A stretch of DNA of 64,000 nucleotides. Origin: Pseudomonas fluorescens (GTDB taxonomy: Bacteria; Pseudomonadota; Gammaproteobacteria; Pseudomonadales; Pseudomonadaceae). Below are positions 28,236 through 40,149 of this stretch, one piece after another. The position numbers and the translations under genes were made by a program. Within the stretch, counting starts at the first letter, position 1, and every line of letters begins with the position of its first letter. The notes beneath the pieces were generated by a model, which worked only from the letters and a program-made list of their open reading frames with translations, made no database searches and was not told the origin of the DNA. Where the stretch lies: positions 253,158 through 317,157 of the forward strand of contig NZ_LVEJ01000002.1 in assembly GCF_001648775.1 (NCBI RefSeq), in the 5' to 3' direction.

Positions 28236-30227
28236 TTAACCAACCTCATAACGAAATGCTTGCACCGGCACAACAAAACGGTGCGACATTGTCAACATAC
28301 GCATATAACCAGGCGTCTTAGCTCGTAGAATATCTTCTTCAATACCAGAAAATGCTACTTGTACACGAGCGAGCGATTTCGCCTCATCCTGACTAGACAA
28401 ATGACCAATGAAAAAATTCTCGGTTTGAGCAAGAAGCTCTCTATTTATAGTTGACGGTGATTGAGTTGAATACACCATGCCGATATGAAATTTCGCACCC
28501 TCTTTTGCAAACCTAGCATAAACTCCTGTCAAGTCCTTGCTATCAGGAGGAAAAAGATTGTGAGCCTCTTCGAAGTACAACTGCACGAAATGATCATTCA
28601 ATTTGTTCGCAACAAACTTTGTTTCTTGATGAGAAAATACCGATCTAGATAGCATATCGGCGAAATAGCGACGAATCTGGTCTGTAGCGTTGCCCAGATC
28701 AAGAATCACTGTATTGCCTTTATCTAAATGAACAAGAATCTCTGCAACGAAGTCACCCGCATCCGGGGAATGAAACGTCCGATAGGGCCGAAGCATAACC
28801 GTTCCCGAGCGTCCAGGAGCAGGCGCTAAAAAATCCAACAATGCCCCGTCGTCAGCATCAAATAATGGCTTCCCCGATGATTTAGAAGGGCCAAAAACAT
28901 TGTGAGAAGGTTGTTGCCGGCGAAATTCAGCAATCACCTCCAACTCCGAAACTAAAGTATCAAGAGAGCTCGGGGCCGCTGGTGGAAGAGAGTTCGCCAC
29001 TGCCTTATACGCATTTTCTCGCATATCTTTTGAAAAATGCGGATCAAAAACACCTACACGAGGAAGACTAATACCGAGCCCCTTTAGCCGAGAGACATCT
29101 GATTCAAAACCCGCTTTATGAAGTATTGCCCAGTAGATTAATATCTTCCGAGCCGGACGAGTTCTTTCATCAATTGGCATACTGGCAACACTAGGGATAT
29201 CAGGAAGCTTCGCACTGGAGAAACTAGCTATGTATCCAGAAGAACGATTATCTTGTGCAAGCATTGCCCCTAGTATTTCAATAGTTGATTCTGGCTGCTC
29301 AAAAAAATTTAGACGAAGTGGGGACGAAGGAGTCTCAGCCCGGTTGGTTAACGCATAAACTTTACACTTTGATTCATTAGCAGAGCGTAGTGAGCGGTTC
29401 CCATCTTGAGGATTGTCATTCGCATATTCTCCGTTCACATCAAAAATCAATTGACCAACACTTGCGTCCTTTTCAGATGCGCTTAGCATTCCTTGAGCAA
29501 GTAACTTCACAACATTTGATTTTCCGAGCCGGGTTTTACCGAACATTGCAGTTCGACAACCTTTAAAATCACGCATAGAAACACTTACCGGCACGTTTGC
29601 GACGCTACCACCACTGAAAAGCCCACACTCCATAGTTCGAAGCTTCCCAATGGAAACCTGTTGCTCAGCCTTCACCATGCCATTTACAATCAATTTTAAA
29701 AGCGCTTCATCAGGAGCAAACACCTTATAGCGATGAGCGCTTACGACATTGTTTACATCCCCAGAAAATTCAAGCTGTCGCATATTCTGCGGGTTAGCAT
29801 AAAACATGCCCAGCACGTCGCAATCAAGCGCCCCCCACTGCAATTCACTCTGAGTCCAAACATCAAGCTCAGGCATTGATTTCTTATGCAATTCAAAATA
29901 GGTTTGTTGCACTTGATTAGATAGAGGCGTAGGAGATACACCTGTAACTCGCAACAGTGTAAAATGCGGAGGTGCATTTCCTGCATTGATCGGGGTCATT
30001 ATAAGAAATGAACCACGAGGTATACCACCAACTGCGATCTTATAAGGATCACTCGTTATTATTTTTGCAGTGTCAAATCCTAGATCCAACACATATCCAA
30101 CAAACCGCATCTTATCGATCTGCTGAGCAGTTTCCATTGCATTTTCTCGCTCCAAAAAATGACGTAATACATCAATTGGATTTCCCTGCGTTGCAGCCGT
30201 ATTAACAAGAGCGGTCAGTCCCGACAT
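28236..30227 (-). CDS. HerA-type DNA translocase
   Basis: A 663-residue ATPase of the FtsK-HerA superfamily. Residues 1-200 resemble the HAS-barrel region. Walker A is FGKTRLGKSN at 229-238, an IFDVNGEY segment follows at 261-268, and the Walker B acids are in LYFEEAHNLFPP near 551-561. YSTQSPSTINRELLAQ near 587 resembles the sensor and hexamer-interface segment. HerA hexamers drive DNA through NurA rings. It starts 12 bp after the methylase gene with AGGA upstream, and nurA follows, so the three genes look like one operon. AT-rich codon use marks recent transfer. Confidence 0.85.
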   Translation of the reverse strand: MSGLTALVNTAATQGNPIDVLRHFLERENAMETAQQIDKMRFVGYVLDLGFDTAKIITSDPYKIAVGGIPRGSFLIMTPINAGNAPPHFTLLRVTGVSPTPLSNQVQQTYFELHKKSMPELDVWTQSELQWGALDCDVLGMFYANPQNMRQLEFSGDVNNVVSAHRYKVFAPDEALLKLIVNGMVKAEQQVSIGKLRTMECGLFSGGSVANVPVSVSMRDFKGCRTAMFGKTRLGKSNVVKLLAQGMLSASEKDASVGQLIFDVNGEYANDNPQDGNRSLRSANESKCKVYALTNRAETPSSPLRLNFFEQPESTIEILGAMLAQDNRSSGYIASFSSAKLPDIPSVASMPIDERTRPARKILIYWAILHKAGFESDVSRLKGLGISLPRVGVFDPHFSKDMRENAYKAVANSLPPAAPSSLDTLVSELEVIAEFRRQQPSHNVFGPSKSSGKPLFDADDGALLDFLAPAPGRSGTVMLRPYRTFHSPDAGDFVAEILVHLDKGNTVILDLGNATDQIRRYFADMLSRSVFSHQETKFVANKLNDHFVQLYFEEAHNLFPPDSKDLTGVYARFAKEGAKFHIGMVYSTQSPSTINRELLAQTENFFIGHLSSQDEAKSLARVQVAFSGIEEDILRAKTPGYMRMLTMSHRFVVPVQAFRYEVG

Positions 30228-30239
30228 AATTCCTATCCT

Positions 30240-31076
30240 TCAGATATTGGCCCGAATCACAAGCTCTTCGAAGCTCTTTCGACTTTCAGCTTTTGCTGAG
30301 ATAGTAGAACTTCTTGAAACCTGTATCAATTCAAACTTTTTATTACTATAAAGCTCCCTGACGGACTCGTGATTCGCGTTTGTGCAAATTATTTTTACCC
30401 CGCGCTTAGCCGCACGCAAAAGTGCACCTGCAAGGCGCAGTTGATCGTTCCACGAGAACAAAACCTCATTATACTGAATAAATCCGTTGTAGTTATGGCG
30501 AACCGTATAAGGAGGATCAGCAAAAACAAAGTCACCTTTAACAGCCGAATCAACTAACAACTCAAAATCCGAAACCCGAAGCTCTGCTTTTTTTAGCAAC
30601 GCTGACATTGCTTCAAAGTTATCAGTATCTAGCAACACACTATCTTTTGACCCGCGAGGGACATTAAACTGCCCCTTAACATTTACGCGATATATACCAT
30701 TAAAACACGTTCGATTTAAATAAATCATACGTGATGCTCGCTGGACTAAATTATCCGCCTGCGCACTACGAGTTTCGTAATAATAATCCGCATCTTCGAG
30801 ATGAGCCTGCTGCCTAAATTTAAGGCTTTTCAGAAGACCAGACCAATTTTGCTGTATCCCCCGATAAGCTTCAATAAGGTCAGAATTGAAATCTCCAAGT
30901 AAAGAATTTTCAGGTTGTAAATGAAAAAAAACTGAACCTGCACCGAGAAAGGGTTCAATATATCGCCCATACTTATGAGGTAAGAGATCCGCATGTCGAT
31001 GGACGAACCAACGCTTTCCACCCGCCCATTTCAGGAAAGGCAATATGCTTGGCTTATTCGCTGTCTTTTCGGTCAT
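30240..31076 (-). CDS. Dam-family adenine-N6 DNA methyltransferase
   Basis: A 278-residue D12-class methylase. PFLKWAGGKRW near residue 13 is motif X, EPFLGAGSVFFHL at 41-53 is the SAM-binding motif I, and FADPPY at 185-190 is the catalytic motif IV. The YLNRTCFNGIYRVN segment is typical of Dam, suggesting GATC-like recognition, though the target is not proven. The start is uncertain: ATG at 31076 or GTG at 31109; neither has a strong ribosome site. It is first of three co-directional genes with herA and nurA, where it could mark self DNA. Confidence 0.85.
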   Translation of the reverse strand: MTEKTANKPSILPFLKWAGGKRWFVHRHADLLPHKYGRYIEPFLGAGSVFFHLQPENSLLGDFNSDLIEAYRGIQQNWSGLLKSLKFRQQAHLEDADYYYETRSAQADNLVQRASRMIYLNRTCFNGIYRVNVKGQFNVPRGSKDSVLLDTDNFEAMSALLKKAELRVSDFELLVDSAVKGDFVFADPPYTVRHNYNGFIQYNEVLFSWNDQLRLAGALLRAAKRGVKIICTNANHESVRELYSNKKFELIQVSRSSTISAKAESRKSFEELVIRANI

Positions 31077-31109
31077 CTTCCGCGACAATGTCTCGTCCTT
31101 TTTCAACAC

Positions 31110-31518
31110 CGCAACATTCGCTTATTCAGGTGGACAAATGTCGAATATATAGCTTTTTTTTTGCCCAAACTATGATTAAGAGAAGGTTTCGTTGAATTGA
31201 CACAAAATATACATCAGGGAAATCCTCCCCACAAAAAACAGCTACCATACACACCACAGTTTCCACAAGTGATATTTGCAACCATTGGCACTCCTACAAG
31301 GACAGGATAAAGCCAAAAGCCTGAGGGACGACTCTCATCATCGGATCGAAATGCGGAATGGTCTTTCCGCTCGCACAAAAGGCACCAGTTCAGACAGATC
31401 TATACGGCAAAATAACTAATAACCCTAACCCAAAAACGTTCGGGTTTGTCCGCTTATGGCAGATCAGAGGCGATCATAATCAATGAAGAGCTCGGTAGAG
31501 TTAACAAATCGCAGACAC
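31110..31518. other. AT-rich border of the island
   Basis: About 400 bp with no plausible gene. It contains long A and T runs and should hold the promoter of the methylase operon on the minus strand. I looked for a direct repeat shared with the left border near 26800 and for an integrase or transposase and found neither. Confidence 0.5.
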
Positions 31519-31551
31519 AAAAAAACCGCAGTGGGCGAAACCCATGCAGTT
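31519..31551 (-). terminator. Terminator of the SRP RNA gene
   Basis: On the minus strand AACTGCATGGG pairs with CCCACTGCGGTT with one bulge, followed by seven T. It lies about 30 bp after the mature RNA end. Confidence 0.85.
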
Positions 31552-31582
31552 CTGGTTGAAGCGTTCGATTGTTCGTTAAGGT

Positions 31583-31692
31583 GGTAACCCCACCAGCCAC
31601 ACCCCGGCACACAATGTTCCCGCTGTGGCTGCTGCCTTCCGGCTCTGACCAGGTTCACGGGTAATCGTTGCGGGGGGACCGATGGGGTCACC
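31583..31692 (-). ncRNA. ffs: Signal recognition particle 4.5S RNA
   Basis: A hairpin RNA of about 100-110 nt. The conserved apical domain GGAAGGCAGCAGCC is at 31627-31640, preceded by CTGGTCAGAGCC, which gives the Ffh-binding loop. The ends pair (GGTGACCCCA with TGGGGTTACC), which sets the outer limits given; the exact ends may differ by a few bases. The RNA joins Ffh to target nascent membrane proteins to FtsY. A promoter and terminator bracket it. Confidence 0.92.
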
Positions 31693-31724
31693 ATAACGAC
31701 GCTTGCCTGTCGGCGAGCCGCGCC

Positions 31725-31752
31725 ATTGTACCTATCTGAGACGAAGTTACAA
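31725..31752 (-). promoter_or_regulatory. Sigma-70 promoter of ffs
   Basis: Minus-strand TTGTAA and TACAAT are separated by 16 bp. The predicted start near 31718 leaves a leader of about 26 nt before the mature RNA, consistent with RNase P trimming known for E. coli 4.5S RNA. Confidence 0.65.
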
Positions 31753-31818
31753 CCGTTGGCTGCATATTAAAAATATGAACGGGTTCAAGGACATAAAGAT
31801 CGCAGCCGGCGGCAGCTT

Positions 31819-32982
31819 CTACAGGGCCAGCACCTCGTCCGCCCTGCCGCCCGCCTGCTGGATCACCAGATGAATGAAGTGCAGCTTGGCAATCGCCGGC
31901 GCCGGCAGCACGAACGGGTAGAAATCCGGCTGGCCCATGCTGCGTGACAGTTCATTGAGCATCCCCGCCAATTCGATCCACGCGTTGACGAACGACAGAA
32001 ACGCCTCGCCACCGGGATGCTCCGGGTCATACAGCGTGCTGGTCGGAAACGGCTGGTAGTCGAAATCCATTTCCCGCGCACTCATGCCAAAACCCAGCGC
32101 GGTGTCGACTGCGTCCATCATGTGCAGGTAATGCGCCCAGGTTTCCGCCCAGTCTTCCCACGGATGCATGGTTGCGTAGGCGCTGACGTATTGCTGCGGC
32201 CAGTCCAGTGGTGCGCCTTGTTGATAGTGGCGATCGAGGGCCTCTGCATAACTGGCGCGCTCATCGCCGAACAGACTGCGGAACGAGCCGAGCCATGGGC
32301 CATTGGCGATCAGGCGGTCCCAGTAGTAATGCCCGACCTCATGACGGAAATGCCCAAGCAGCGTGCGATACGGTTCGTGCATCTGCGCCCTCACCTGCTC
32401 GCGGTGTGCGTCGTCGGCTTCTTTGATGTCGAGGGTGATCAGGCCGTTGGCGTGACCGGTCATCGGCGCGTTGCCTTCAAGGTCGACGCCGATGAAATCG
32501 AAAGCCAGCCCGGTGTCTTCATCGACTGTTTTCGGGACGACTTGCAGACCGAGGGTGATCAGTTGCGCGACCAGGCGACGCTTGGCGATTTCGACTTTGC
32601 GCCAGCGCTCGGGGTTGTCCGGGTCGGACAGGTCGGGAATGGTCCGGTTGAGGCTGCAGGCGATACACAGGCTGTCGTGATCGTTGGCCGGCAGCAGCCA
32701 GTTGCACGCGGCGGCTGTGTCGAGGTTGGCGCAGCGGCGGAACAATCCCGAGTCGGGATCGGCGTCGAGCATCCAGGTGCCCTTGTACGGCCCGGGCTGC
32801 AGCGAGGTCAGGCGACTTTCTTCAGGCTGATAACCGAGCAAGGCATTGCACGCCAGACACTGGCTGTTGCGAAAGAACAGCGACTGGCCGCAGCGGCACG
32901 GCCAGACTTTGCTGTTGCGTGAGGATTCGCCCATGAACGGCGCGATGATGCGAGAACTGAGCTGCTCGAAAAAACGGTGCAT
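31819..32982 (-). CDS. Putative zinc-binding metallopeptidase
   Basis: A 387-residue protein with an N-terminal zinc ribbon (CRCGQSLFFRNSQCLAC, about residues 29-45), two further Cys motifs (RRCANL, CIACSL) and a gluzincin-like catalytic motif HEVGHYYW near residue 213. It matches the predicted metallopeptidase family often annotated from Pfam Peptidase_Mx. Substrate and role are unknown; no signal peptide is seen. GGGAGA precedes the ATG at 32982. It stands alone between ffs and ligA. Confidence 0.8.
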   Translation of the reverse strand: MHRFFEQLSSRIIAPFMGESSRNSKVWPCRCGQSLFFRNSQCLACNALLGYQPEESRLTSLQPGPYKGTWMLDADPDSGLFRRCANLDTAAACNWLLPANDHDSLCIACSLNRTIPDLSDPDNPERWRKVEIAKRRLVAQLITLGLQVVPKTVDEDTGLAFDFIGVDLEGNAPMTGHANGLITLDIKEADDAHREQVRAQMHEPYRTLLGHFRHEVGHYYWDRLIANGPWLGSFRSLFGDERASYAEALDRHYQQGAPLDWPQQYVSAYATMHPWEDWAETWAHYLHMMDAVDTALGFGMSAREMDFDYQPFPTSTLYDPEHPGGEAFLSFVNAWIELAGMLNELSRSMGQPDFYPFVLPAPAIAKLHFIHLVIQQAGGRADEVLAL

Positions 32983-33089
32983 GGCGATCTCTCCCTGGGG
33001 CTTGCCAAGACTAGATCATCCTTAAGACAACATCGTTCCCGCGTATAACGGTACTTTCAGGTGAGAGCCCTCTCACCACAGGTTTTGCG

Positions 33090-35488
<2,399 letters not shown>

Positions 35489-35533
35489 AATCTATATTGC
35501 CGACTGCCTCTTGTGCCGAGGCAATCTTTTCAA

Positions 35534-36397
35534 TCAACGCTTCTGGGTCAGGGCGCGGCGTTCGAATTCAACGATGCGCTGACGGTAGTGCTCAATGGTC
35601 TGCGCGGTCAGAACGCTGCGCTGGTCATCTTTCAACTCGCCATTCAGTTCCTGCGACAGCTTGCGCGCTGCAGCGACCATCACGTCGAAGGCTTGCTTCG
35701 GATGACGCGGGCCTGGCAGGCCGAGGAAGAAGCTCACCGCCGGGGTGCTGAAATGGTCGATGTCGTCCAGATCAAAGATGCCCGGCTTGACCGCATTGGC
35801 CATGGAGAACAGCACTTCACCGTTGCCGGCCATGCTTTCGTGACGGTGGAAAATATCCATCTCACCGAAACGCAGACCGCTTTCCAGAATGTTCTGCAAC
35901 AGCGCCGGGCCTTTGAAGCCGGCAGCGTCACGGCAGATCACGCTGATCACCAAAACTTCCTCAGCTTGCGGCTGATCCTTGTCGACTACCGCCGGTGCAG
36001 GCTTGCTGTCTTCAACGAAATCGTCGTCACGGCTGCTGAAGCTCGGGCCGCCGTCCAGATCCAGGTCCAGATTCAGGTCGCCCTGAGCCGGGCCATTGCT
36101 GCCACGCTTGCCACGTTTCGAAGCGGATTCGCGAGGCTCGCGTGCTTCGCGGGCCGGCATGCTCACCGATGGCAGATCGTGTTCGTCCAGCTGTGGTTCT
36201 TTATGGTTGTCCAAAACGCGGGCCGGGCCCAACAGCTCGGCGCTGGTGTCCTCGTCCGGCAGGTTGGACAGACTTCGGTCAAGACGGAATTTCAGTTTTC
36301 CCTTGCCGCCGCGCATACGGCGCCAGCCATCGAAAAGAATACCGGCTATCACAATGATGCCGATGACGATCAGCCACTCGCGCAGACCGATTTCCAT
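35534..36397 (-). CDS. zipA: Cell division protein ZipA
   Basis: A 287-residue inner-membrane protein that tethers FtsZ at the division site. An N-terminal membrane anchor ([19 protein letters not shown]) is followed by a long polar linker and the C-terminal FtsZ-binding domain from about residue 150 ([19 protein letters not shown]). Its place between smc and ligA is the usual Pseudomonas order. The start at 36397 gives the expected anchor. Confidence 0.95.
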   Translation of the reverse strand: MEIGLREWLIVIGIIVIAGILFDGWRRMRGGKGKLKFRLDRSLSNLPDEDTSAELLGPARVLDNHKEPQLDEHDLPSVSMPAREAREPRESASKRGKRGSNGPAQGDLNLDLDLDGGPSFSSRDDDFVEDSKPAPAVVDKDQPQAEEVLVISVICRDAAGFKGPALLQNILESGLRFGEMDIFHRHESMAGNGEVLFSMANAVKPGIFDLDDIDHFSTPAVSFFLGLPGPRHPKQAFDVMVAAARKLSQELNGELKDDQRSVLTAQTIEHYRQRIVEFERRALTQKR

Positions 36398-36658
36398 GTA
36401 ATCCCGTGCCTCTATAAAAAATGCTGAAAAATAAGGGGTTTACACTGTGCAAACCGCTTTAAAACGTGGCGCCAACTCTATGTTCTGACAGGCGTTTTGC
36501 CCACGTATACGAAAAATTGACATTAAACTAGCACGACCAAAGACAACTTTACACCGTCTGTCTCATTTGGCTTGCGCGAATATGTCGATTGGCCAGCAAG
36601 TCGCAGTTGGTAAAAAAGTCCTACAGCCCTTAATTACCTTTTCCGACACCACGCTGAC
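36398..36658. other. Spacer between smc and zipA
   Basis: About 260 bp with no gene. It is AT-richer than its flanks and should carry the zipA promoter on the minus strand. Confidence 0.4.
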
Positions 36659-39600
36659 TCAGGCGTCCACCATCGCCATCGCCTCCTCGACATCCACGGC
36701 TACCAGTCGCGAACAACCCGGTTCATGCATCGTTACGCCCATCAACTGCTCGGCCATTTCCATGGCGATTTTGTTGTGGGTGATATAGATGAACTGCACG
36801 GTCTGCGACATCTCTTTGACCAAGCGTGCGTAGCGTCCAACGTTAGCGTCATCCAGTGGCGCGTCAACCTCATCGAGCATGCAGAACGGCGCCGGGTTCA
36901 ACTTGAAGATGGCAAAAACCAGTGCCAGCGCGGTCAGGGCTTTTTCCCCGCCGGAGAGCAAATGGATGGTGCTGTTCTTCTTCCCTGGCGGCTGCGCCAT
37001 GATCGTTACTCCTGTATCGAGTAGATCTTCGCCCGTCAGTTCCAAATACGCCCGTCCACCACCGAAAACTTTTGGAAAAAGTGCCTGTAAACCGCCATTG
37101 ATCTGATCAAAGGTATCTTTGAAACGGTTGCGGGTTTCCTTGTCGATCTTGCGGATAACGTTCTCGAGGGTCTCCAGCGCTTCAACCAGATCAGCGTCCT
37201 GCGCATCCAGATAACGTTTACGCTCGGACTGTTGCGTGTATTCGTCGATGGCCGCGAGGTTGATCGCGCCCAGGCGCTGAATCCGCGCATTGATGCGTTC
37301 GAGTTCTTCTTCGGCTTCGCGTTCACTGGCTTGCGCGGTTAATGTCGCGAGCACGCCATTGAGATCGTAGCCGTCTTCGAGCAATTGATCCTGCAAGGCC
37401 TTGCGGCGCACGGTCAGCGCTTGCCATTCCATGCGTTGCTGTTCGAGCTGGCCGCGAATCAGCTGCGACTGCTGCTCGGCCTGGGTCCGGCGTTTTTCTG
37501 CATCGCGCAGTTCGCGGTCAGCGTCTTCGAGGGCGATCTGCGCGGTCTTGAGTTCTTCGTCGACGGTCATGCGCTTGTCGAGCAGTTCTTCGAGTTTCAG
37601 GCGCAGCTCTTCCAGCGGTGCCTCGCCCTCCTCCAGGTTCAGACTCAACTGTTCGCGTTTTTCGGTGAGGCGCTCGGCCTGCATTTCCAGACGCTCAAGC
37701 GCCTGCCGCGTGGAGTCGTGCTGCGCGCGCAACGAGCCAAGACGCACGGCCAGTTGATGCGCATGATCCTTGTGCTGCCGCGCTTCCTGACGCACGCGGT
37801 CGAGGCGTTCGCGCAGGCTGTCGCGCTGGGCCAGCAGCAACTCGCGCTGCTCGGTGTCGAGCGCCATGGCATCCAGCGCGTCCTGCAATTGCATGCGTGC
37901 TTCGCCGATCTGTTCGTGCTCAAGCTCGCGCTGCTCGCCGAGTTCGACCAGCTCTTCATCGAGACGAGTGCGGCGCAGGGTCAGTTGCTCGGCCTTGGCT
38001 TTGCCGGCCGACAACTGGGCTTTCAATTCACCTTGCTGACGCGCTTCGTCTTGCAGCAAACGACGCAAATGCTCGCGGCCGTTTTCCTGTTGACGCTGTT
38101 GCGCGCGCAGGGTTTGCAAGCGGGTTTCCATGGCCTCGACGGTGGCTTCTTTCTCTTCGCGCTCAAGGTGTAGCGCTTCGATTTCCTGGCCACGGGCGAG
38201 CATGCCGCTTTCCGCTTCGCTGGCCCGGCGCACGCGTAAAAAGTGCCGGCCGACCCAGTAACCGTCGCGGCTGATCAGGCTCTCGCTGGCGCTCAATTGC
38301 CCGCGCAAGGCCAGGGCCTGCTCAAGGCTGTCGACCGGTTTGACCTTACCCAGCCACGGCGACAGATCGATCTGTGCCTCGACTTTATCCAGCAAGCTGC
38401 CCGCCGCTCGCACACCATCATTACCGGGGCTGAGCAGGCGCAGATCACCTTGAGTGAAACCGGACAAATCGAAACCGCTGAAATCGTCAACCAGCACCGC
38501 TTGCAGATCGGCGCCGAGCACGGTTTCCACCGCCAGTTCCCAACCGGCCTCGACCTTCAGGCCTTCGGCCAGACGCGGACGCTCGGCGAGGTTGTGTTCT
38601 TTCAGCCATTCGGCGGTGCCGGTGCCTGGATCGAGCGCGGCTTGTTGCAAGGCTTCAAGGGACGCGAGGCGACCGTTGAGGCGCTGCAAGTCGCCCTGCG
38701 CCTGCTGCTGCGCGGTCAGTGCTTGCTGCAATTCCTGACGCAGCTGCTCGAGTTTTTCGACCTGCGCTTCTTCGCTGGTCTGCAAATCTTCGAGGGTCGC
38801 TTCGGACTCGGCGAGCTGCTCATTGAGTTCCATGATCGCCGCGTCTTCCGGGTCAGCCGAGAGCAACGCGCGCTCTTCGCCGAGACGCTTTTGCCGGTCA
38901 GCCAGACGCTCCATGCTGGTTTCCAGCTGCTGGATGCGCGACTGCTGGACCTCGGCCTGACGACGCGGTTCGGCGGCGGTCAGGTTGAAGGCGTCCCACT
39001 GCTCCTGCCAGCCGTGCATGACCGATTCGGAATCTTCCAGCGCAGCGGCGGCCTCTTCGGCGGCGGCGCTGGTGACTTTCTGCTCGGGGGTGAGCATGTC
39101 CAGCTCTTCGCCGACGGTCAGCAGCAAGGTGCGGTCGTGGCCCAGATGCGATTCGGTTTCCAGGCGTGCGCGTTCGGCTTCTTTCAGATCGTCCTGCAAC
39201 TGCCGCAGACGTTGCTGGCCGTGCTGGATGCTCTGCTCGACCCGGGCGATGTCGCCGCCGACCGAATAGAAGCGCCCCTGCACCAGATTGAAGCGCTCGG
39301 ACAGGTCATGGTGACCGTCGCGCAGGCGCTCGATGGCCGCGTCGGCATTGCGTTGCTCGGCGACTAGCGCTTCGAAACTGATTTCCTGGGTGCCGATGAT
39401 CGACTCACGTTGGCCGACCTGATCGTTGAGATCCTGCCAGCGCAGGGCCGACAGTTGCGCCTTGAGCTGACGCTCCTCGGCTTTGAATTCCTGATACTTC
39501 TTCGCCGCTTCGGCCTGACGGTGCAGGCGCTCGAGTTGACGCTCGAGTTCGTCGCGCAGGTCAGTCAGACGCGCGAGGTTCTCGTGGGTGCGGCGGATAC

Positions 39601-40147
39601 GATTTTCGGTCTCGCGGCGGCGCTCTTTGTATTTCGAGATGCCAGCGGCTTCTTCGATGAAGTTACGCAGGTCTTCGGGCTTGGATTCGATCAGCTTGGA
39701 GATCATCCCCTGCTCGATGATCGAATAGCTGCGCGGGCCGAGGCCGGTGCCGAGGAAGATATCGGTGATGTCGCGACGACGGCATTTGGTGCCGTTGAGG
39801 TAATACGTGGTCTGGCTGTCGCGGGTGACTTTGCGGCGAATCGAGATTTCCGCGTAGGCCGCGTATTCGCCGAGCAAGGTGCCGTCGGAGTTATCGAAGA
39901 CCAGCTCAATGCTCGCCTGGCTTACCGGTTTGCGGCTGGTCGAGCCGTTGAAGATGACGTCGGTCATCGACTCGCCACGCAGGTTCTTCGCCGAACTTTC
40001 GCCCATCACCCAGCGGACGGCGTCGATGATGTTCGACTTGCCGCAACCGTTCGGCCCGACGACCGCCGCCATGTTACTGGGGAAGTTCACCGTGGTCGGG
40101 TCGACGAAGGATTTGAATCCCGCCAGTTTGATGCACTTGAGCCGCAC
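36659..40147 (-). CDS. smc: Chromosome segregation protein SMC
   Basis: A 1162-residue SMC ATPase that organises and segregates the chromosome. Walker A is GPNGCGKSN near residue 32, the ABC signature is HLLSGGEKALTALAL and Walker B is FCMLDEVDAPLDDAN near the C-terminus. Two long coiled coils (about 170-500 and 670-1010) flank the central hinge. It follows the GntR gene with a 2-bp gap, so the two are probably co-transcribed. Length is complete. Confidence 0.95.
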   Translation of the reverse strand: MRLKCIKLAGFKSFVDPTTVNFPSNMAAVVGPNGCGKSNIIDAVRWVMGESSAKNLRGESMTDVIFNGSTSRKPVSQASIELVFDNSDGTLLGEYAAYAEISIRRKVTRDSQTTYYLNGTKCRRRDITDIFLGTGLGPRSYSIIEQGMISKLIESKPEDLRNFIEEAAGISKYKERRRETENRIRRTHENLARLTDLRDELERQLERLHRQAEAAKKYQEFKAEERQLKAQLSALRWQDLNDQVGQRESIIGTQEISFEALVAEQRNADAAIERLRDGHHDLSERFNLVQGRFYSVGGDIARVEQSIQHGQQRLRQLQDDLKEAERARLETESHLGHDRTLLLTVGEELDMLTPEQKVTSAAAEEAAAALEDSESVMHGWQEQWDAFNLTAAEPRRQAEVQQSRIQQLETSMERLADRQKRLGEERALLSADPEDAAIMELNEQLAESEATLEDLQTSEEAQVEKLEQLRQELQQALTAQQQAQGDLQRLNGRLASLEALQQAALDPGTGTAEWLKEHNLAERPRLAEGLKVEAGWELAVETVLGADLQAVLVDDFSGFDLSGFTQGDLRLLSPGNDGVRAAGSLLDKVEAQIDLSPWLGKVKPVDSLEQALALRGQLSASESLISRDGYWVGRHFLRVRRASEAESGMLARGQEIEALHLEREEKEATVEAMETRLQTLRAQQRQQENGREHLRRLLQDEARQQGELKAQLSAGKAKAEQLTLRRTRLDEELVELGEQRELEHEQIGEARMQLQDALDAMALDTEQRELLLAQRDSLRERLDRVRQEARQHKDHAHQLAVRLGSLRAQHDSTRQALERLEMQAERLTEKREQLSLNLEEGEAPLEELRLKLEELLDKRMTVDEELKTAQIALEDADRELRDAEKRRTQAEQQSQLIRGQLEQQRMEWQALTVRRKALQDQLLEDGYDLNGVLATLTAQASEREAEEELERINARIQRLGAINLAAIDEYTQQSERKRYLDAQDADLVEALETLENVIRKIDKETRNRFKDTFDQINGGLQALFPKVFGGGRAYLELTGEDLLDTGVTIMAQPPGKKNSTIHLLSGGEKALTALALVFAIFKLNPAPFCMLDEVDAPLDDANVGRYARLVKEMSQTVQFIYITHNKIAMEMAEQLMGVTMHEPGCSRLVAVDVEEAMAMVDA

Positions 40148-40149
40148 GC

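Noticed and set aside
26798..31518. Integrase, transposase or flanking direct repeats around the AT-rich cassette
   Set aside because: None was visible in either border by eye, so no mobile element is claimed.
31583..31692. tRNA gene at the island border
   Set aside because: The structured RNA here has the SRP apical domain, not a cloverleaf. No tRNA was recognised elsewhere in the window.
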